Source of the DNA: Halocaridina rubra
Lineage: Eukaryota > Arthropoda > Malacostraca > Decapoda > Atyidae
NCBI GenBank assembly: GCA_037179515.1
Contig: JAXCGZ010009458.1
Coordinates: forward strand, 72,501 to 90,000
Direction: 5' to 3'
DNA length: 17,500 nt
Shown here piece by piece: positions 7,295-17,500 of this stretch. The first letter of the stretch is position 1. Each line of letters starts with the position of its first letter. The translations under genes were made by a program, and so were the position numbers. The notes beneath the pieces were generated by a model. It saw only the letters and a list, made by a program, of their open reading frames with translations, searched no databases and was not told where the DNA came from.

Positions 7295-10200
7295 CTGAAC
7301 CTTAGTGACTCAGTCATGATCCTGCTGGACGAACAAGAAGACGTCTTCCTTCTCAACAATCATGAGCCAACTCATGACAGAGGTGGAATACTGGACCTCA
7401 CCTTTGTCTCCAACTCCCTAAGGCAAGACGCCACATGAAGAGTTCATCCCCTGGTCACAAGCGACCACTACGGGATCCATCTCACGCTGCCAATTCCTGA
7501 ATTCTTCCAAATCCCTGCTCCTCCCCCTCGATGGAATTTCAAGAAGGCCGACTGGGACCGAATCCAGGAGCACCTCAGCAATTGGTTTTCAGCCTACACA
7601 CAATTCAAAGACATCGACCAGGCAGAGGCCGAGCTAGTCAATGCCCTGCAAGCTGCAGCAAACTCCTCCATCCCCCTCTGTAAACCACAACACACCACTC
7701 ATCGGGACAGATGGTACTACTGTGACAGAGTTAAAGAACTCAATCACTGGCTCAACGTCATCCGGATAATGCACAGGAAACATCGCATTGAAGACTCTTA
7801 CCCCACTCTCCAGGCAGTCAAAGAACATTTCCATGAAGAGACATGCACTATTAAGAGGAAAAAATGGCTAGAGTGGTGTTCCACCCTAGATGCTCACACC
7901 TCTGTGGCTCAGATGTGGAGGAAAATTAACTCCTTTGCTAAAGGTAAACCTCTTAAAACCATCCCCCACAGGGATCCTAGCAGGACAGCAGAAGAACTTT
8001 CGGTCAAATTCGCGGAAAGAGCAAGCTCCAACCAGCTCCCTATTGCCACAAGAACAACTCTTCAGTACCTCACCACGGCAAGATGGGAAGAAACAGAAGA
8101 GGCCATCAACACTGAAGACCAAACAGATGCTTTCTTCTCTCTGACTGAGCTACAAAAAGTAAGCAAAAGCTCTAAGAACACAGCCCCAGGTGCTGATAGC
8201 ATCACATACACAATGATTCAAAATATGGGGCCCCAAGGGGAGCTTGCTCTGCTCTCTCTGAACAAATCAACATACACACGAAGAATCAGACCAGCCTCAT
8301 GCAACAGAGCAGACATTTAGCCTATCCCAAAACCACAGAACCCTGACAAGCATCTCCCCATCCCCCTCCTAAGCTGCCTGAGCAAGACGGCAGAAAAGAT
8401 GGTACTTAACAGAGACCGCTGGAAATGCCCACCCTTCCCAGAAAACATGTTTGTCTACCAGCCTGGTTTAGGCACCTCAAAATGCATAGCCTCCATGCTA
8501 TCATATATCAACAAATGCTGTGGATACATCGTTTTCCTAGACCTCGAGAGGGCCTTTGAACTAGCCAATGTGCCGGTGATACTCTCAGCTCTCGTCGCAA
8601 AGCAAATCAAAGGACACCTTCTCTCATGGATCAAGCAGAGTCTACAAAACCGTAGTGTATGAGTCAAAGTAGAAGGGCACTACTCCACCTATAAAAACCA
8701 CGAACATGGGATCCCCCAAGGTGGAAACCTTAGCCCCTTCCTATTTCATTGTCTCATGGAAAAACTCATGGACATCGCACTACCGCATGGAGCCAAACTC
8801 TTCAATTATGCGGATGACTTTGCCCTTGTCACAATAGCCGACAGAAGCTCCAACAAGACCCAGCGCTGCCTCACCAAGATTCACCAAGCCTCCATCTCCC
8901 AAGGAATTAAAATCAATGCCCGCAAAACCAAGGCCCTTCCCATCCACCAGTGGAAACCAGACACTATTCTGGTCATAGGTAATGAGCCTGTGGACTGGAT
9001 TACCAAGCACAGATACCTGGGTGTAATCATCGACGGCAAACTAACCTTTGGACCTGAAATTCAACACTTGCGGGACAAATGCAGCCAGTGACAAGCAGTC
9101 CTTCGTCGGATGTCGGGCCTCTACGATGGTGCATCGCTTAATGTCCTCAAAACCTTCTATGTACAAGCCATGCGCAGCCTCATAGACTATGCTTGTCCCA
9201 CACTCTGGTTACTAAAAGACCAACAATGGGACAAGATAGAAGTTATTCAAAACAACGCCATGCGTACCATGCTAGGAGCCCCAATGTGGACCAAGAGAGA
9301 AAACATCCAGATTGAATCGGGACTCATGCCACTTAAACTCAGAGCTCAGAAAAGACTGACCCACTTTGTGGCTAAAATCACCACTATCCAACATACCTGC
9401 CTCACTGGCACAAATCTCCAGCTAGCCCTCAATCGCCAACCCGACCACCATCCTAGAACCTGGGGAGCCAAGGTCTGCACTGGCCTGCAAACACTGCCAG
9501 TCAGGGAGGACATCTTAGCCAAGATACAGGACACTCCGCTTCCTGAATACCGATGCCCACCCCCATGGAATGACCAACCACTCGACATAAAGATCGAGCT
9601 CCCTGACTATCCCCAAAGCTTGGTAAACCCGCTTGTCCTTAAAAACATATGCAAGGACAAAATTCAGAGCTAGAGCAGGCCGAACTCTCAAGTCTTCTAC
9701 ACTGAAGGCTCAGTAAATCAAGAAACTGGAGCCTCAGCCGCCACCTTCACCACCGGAAACCACGTTCAATTCTGGAGACTGTCAAACTCCTGCTCATCGC
9801 TCCAGACTGAGCTTGTGCCATAGCCAATGCCCTTGACTTCTTCACCCAGCAAGGAGCTGACCATGCCCTAATTCTCTTTGACTCTAAAGGTGCCTTACAG
9901 GCCATCAAGAAGCCACTCCTGAGAGACAATGTACGTATCATCACCACCATTTTCAGCCACTACCACAGGACAACCAACCTTGGAAAAGCCATCACTCTTG
10001 CCTGGATACCCAGCCACGTCGGCATCAAGGGAAATGAGGAAGCCGATCAAGCCGCCAAACAAACCATTCTTAGAGCAGAAATCTGAATATCTCTGCCTCC
10101 TGAGATTCAACAGATAAAAACCAAAGCCACCAAGTCACTCCTTAATGTCTTAATAACTAAACACAACCTGTGCAATGACATTGGCTCCCCCTCCACCTGG

Positions 10201-10551
10201 TGGTACAAAGCCACCACCGATCTTCATCGAATCACCCTGTCTAAGAACCTTCGACAAAGCACGGCAGTCAATGTGTACCGTCTGAGACTCGGGTACAAGT
10301 GCACATGGTGAATAGTGGATGATATCATCAGGGAATGCACCTTCTGCCAGGTAGCCTCACCACATCCACTGCTCCACTACATCCTTGAATTCAATTCCTT
10401 TTCAGAAATTTGACGGAAAACTGGTGCCCCCGCAACATCCAGGGAAGATCCAAATGCCCTTCATGTTGCTAGCTCCATAATCAGACTAGCAACAAACAGT
10501 TACATGAACAGTCTACTGAATATCATCAGTCAATACCCTCCACCAAGATAA
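7295..10551 (+). pseudogene. I-clade-like LINE ORF2: endonuclease end, reverse transcriptase, RNase H, 5'-truncated
   Basis: One reading frame can be followed from about 7295 to a TAA at 10549-10551. It shows the end of the endonuclease (LLNNHEPTHDRGGILDLT, then TSDHYGIHLTL near 7463-7495), RT fingers (PGADSITYTMI), motif A (FLDLERAFE, Asp at 8540-8542), motif B (GIPQGGNLSPFLF), motif C (YADD at 8807-8818), thumb (YLGVIIDGKLTF), and an RNase H domain. The RNase H has FYTEGS, QTEL, LFDSKGAL and AWIPSHVGIKGNEEAD, with acidic residues at 9704, 9809, 9880 and 10045; the first is Glu where Asp is usual. A Cys-x2-Cys...His motif (10336-10377) follows. Stops interrupt at 7436, 8318, 8660, 9089, 9671, 10084, 10309 and 10411, six TGA and two TAG. 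The single clear frameshift is near 9815. RNase H after RT points to the I group. Confidence 0.85.
9692..10050 (+). pseudogene. RNase H domain of the I-like LINE
   Basis: A type I RNase H, which would remove RNA from RNA-DNA hybrids during element copying. The four expected acidic positions are found as E (9704-9706, in FYTEGS, normally D), E (9809-9811), D (9880-9882) and D (10045-10047). The WIPSHVGIKGNEEAD segment is the best preserved. A one-base loss near 9815, between the second and third catalytic positions, breaks the frame. This is a domain of the preceding entry, listed separately because it defines the clade. Confidence 0.8.
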
Positions 10552-10666
10552 CTATCTAAGAACTCTCTTTCACCACCAAAACAGGAATTCATTAAAAGGA
10601 ATAATTGTTTGATGTAAACTAATAATCCTCAGCTGAACACTTATGTTTTCCACTATCTTTACAGTT
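10552..10666 (+). other. Start of 3' UTR of the I-like LINE
   Basis: Non-coding sequence between the final TAA and the 74-bp tandem repeats. I see no distinct signal in it. Confidence 0.45.
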
Positions 10667-10888
10667 TTGCAAAACCTCACCTGCGGGCCAAACCAAGAAA
10701 ATCCGATCGCCGTCAAGAGCGAATACTACCAACAATAAGGAAATTTCACCCCACCTCCAAGCCAAAATAGGAAAGCCCATTCACCCTCAAGAGTGAATAC
10801 CACCTTCAATCAACAAATCTTACCCCATCTGCGGGCCAAAAAGGGAAGGTCCTCTCACCCTCAAGGGAGAACATCAATGAACAACAAG
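10667..10888 (+). repeat. Three imperfect 74-bp tandem repeats
   Basis: Units begin at about 10667, 10741 and 10815. Anchor strings are cacctgcgggccaaa (from 10678), cacctccaagccaaa (from 10752) and catctgcgggccaaa (from 10826), exactly 74 bases apart. In each unit the anchor is followed by the tcaagag/tcaaggg string. The unit phase is arbitrary. Position suggests they form the 3' UTR of the I-like LINE, but they could be a separate short satellite. Confidence 0.85.
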
Positions 10889-10902
10889 CTATAAACCATT
10901 AT

Positions 10903-11782
10903 TTGTATTATGCCTTTCCTTATTGCTTCATGCTTAAATACAAAAACAAAATTGAGAGAGAAATTCGAACACATAAACTTGGACAACAAAATGTTCTCCG
11001 AGAACTGCTTGATACAATGAACAAGCAGCTACTTCTCCAATGTGAATATAAGAAACAACAACAACAACATCAACTTGATGCAATTTGTAGAATGTCAAAT
11101 GGAAATTTCCTTCTTCTTCAACATCCTACGATACCAGTTTCACGTGTAGGCGACTCTGACAAATTTCAAGATGCTGGTGGTTTACAGTCAGAAATACTAG
11201 ACTCTCGGAATATTAATAATGAACCCCCAGATTGAAATATACTTCCGCCAGAGGAGCCACGCTTACTTACAGGTGATTGGATAACTTTTGTAAACCCTGA
11301 AGTTGTGTTAGCCGATAAGGCAGTCGAATCAATTCCTGATGCAACTGTACCGAACTCTGCATCAATGACGCTACTTGTTGATTCAGTATACATGGTTCCT
11401 GAAATACTAACGTTGCTCCTGTAACTGACACAACTCCTGAAATGGCAAGCCCCCTTCTGGGATCTTCAAAAGGCTCTATTGAAACGGCAAAATGACCGGA
11501 AAAAAGATCACAAATATGGCAATCACACCCACTGAAAATAAATCACCAATTCTTCAGCAAAAGATGTCTGTGTCCATTAGAGCAACTATTTCAGCGGTGG
11601 GGTGTTGCAGTATGCAACATCCTTCCTCACCCACTCACTGACACTGAAATCGACGCTCGACTGGGAATCACATTATGGATGTTCCTTTTAAAACTTATGA
11701 CTTCTTATCTGACTTAGAAAACAGGATGGATCGAGAAAAGTGGTCTGGTATTAAGAAAATCGGATGGTGGGAGATCCTGTAA
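10903..11782 (+). pseudogene. Decayed protein-coding frame of unknown identity
   Basis: I do not recognise this gene. A 110-codon frame from the ATG at 10903 ends at a TGA (11233-11235) and stays open after it to about 11400. A neighbouring frame continues to about 11714 with one TGA at 11493, and a third frame covers 11675-11782. Taken together they look like one broken protein of roughly 290 residues. The N-terminal part is helical and charged with a Q-rich coiled-coil-like run (LLDTMNKQLLLQCEYKKQQQ). The middle is rich in P, S, T, V and D, like a linker. The end contains PLTDTEIDARLGI and VPFKTYDFLSDLENRM. The last segment loosely recalls DUF4806-type domains, which also follow helical regions, but this is a weak resemblance. 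It could be a host pseudogene or a transposon-encoded protein. Confidence 0.4.

Positions 11783-17500
<5,718 letters not shown>

Noticed and set aside
7634..9588. Several - strand frames of 66-80 codons
   Set aside because: All lie opposite the I-like LINE, whose + strand frame explains the sequence.
7295..10551. Stop-codon reassignment (TGA read as an amino acid)
   Set aside because: Six TGA stops are tempting, but TAG stops and a frameshift are also present and the other elements contain TAA and TAG too. CpG decay explains it more simply.
10667..10888. CRISPR-like array
   Set aside because: The units are contiguous 74-bp repeats without distinct spacers, and no cas gene is present.

Overview
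The window looks like repeat-dense, gene-poor DNA from a metazoan nuclear genome. A decapod crustacean (shrimp or crab) is the best guess: the LINE families, the abundance of (AT)n and (ATT)n microsatellites and the AT-rich spacers all fit what I know of those genomes. I see no intact host gene, no tRNA or rRNA and no prokaryotic feature. Every supportable protein-coding stretch is a decayed transposable-element reading frame, plus one unclassified broken frame near 10.9-11.8 kb.

Layout. 1-1146: 3' half of an RTE-like reverse transcriptase, open to the left edge of the window, ending in an (AT)n tract at 1179-1300. 1301-2088: AT-rich DNA with nothing recognised. 2089-2835: tail of a jockey/CR1-like LINE, split by a short non-autonomous hAT element (2163-2664) that still carries the last codons of its transposase. 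2836-4044: low-complexity DNA, an (ATT)n microsatellite and an A22 tract. 4045-7151: a longer copy of the same LINE family (endonuclease C-terminus, reverse transcriptase, C-terminal region, 3' UTR, A tail), interrupted inside the reverse transcriptase by a second, 5'-truncated copy of its own family (5066-5433) and by a 69-bp insert (5946-6014). 7295-10551: an I-clade-like LINE with endonuclease end, reverse transcriptase and RNase H, which has eight in-frame stops but only one clear frameshift. 10667-10888: three 74-bp tandem repeats. 10903-11782: a decayed frame of unknown identity. 12386-17500: more than 5 kb of almost pure (AT)n running off the right edge.

How the parts relate. There is no pathway or operon here. 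The window records successive insertions: LINE into LINE, hAT into LINE, and A- or AT-rich element tails next to simple repeats. All recognisable coding remnants lie on the + strand. I did not find a new defence, signalling or biosynthetic system. The points most worth checking are the self-nested LINE, the hAT insertion with its uninterrupted paralogous target sites in the same window, the stop-rich but nearly frameshift-free I-like element, the unclassified frame at 10.9-11.8 kb, and the very long AT array with its regular type of phase slip.
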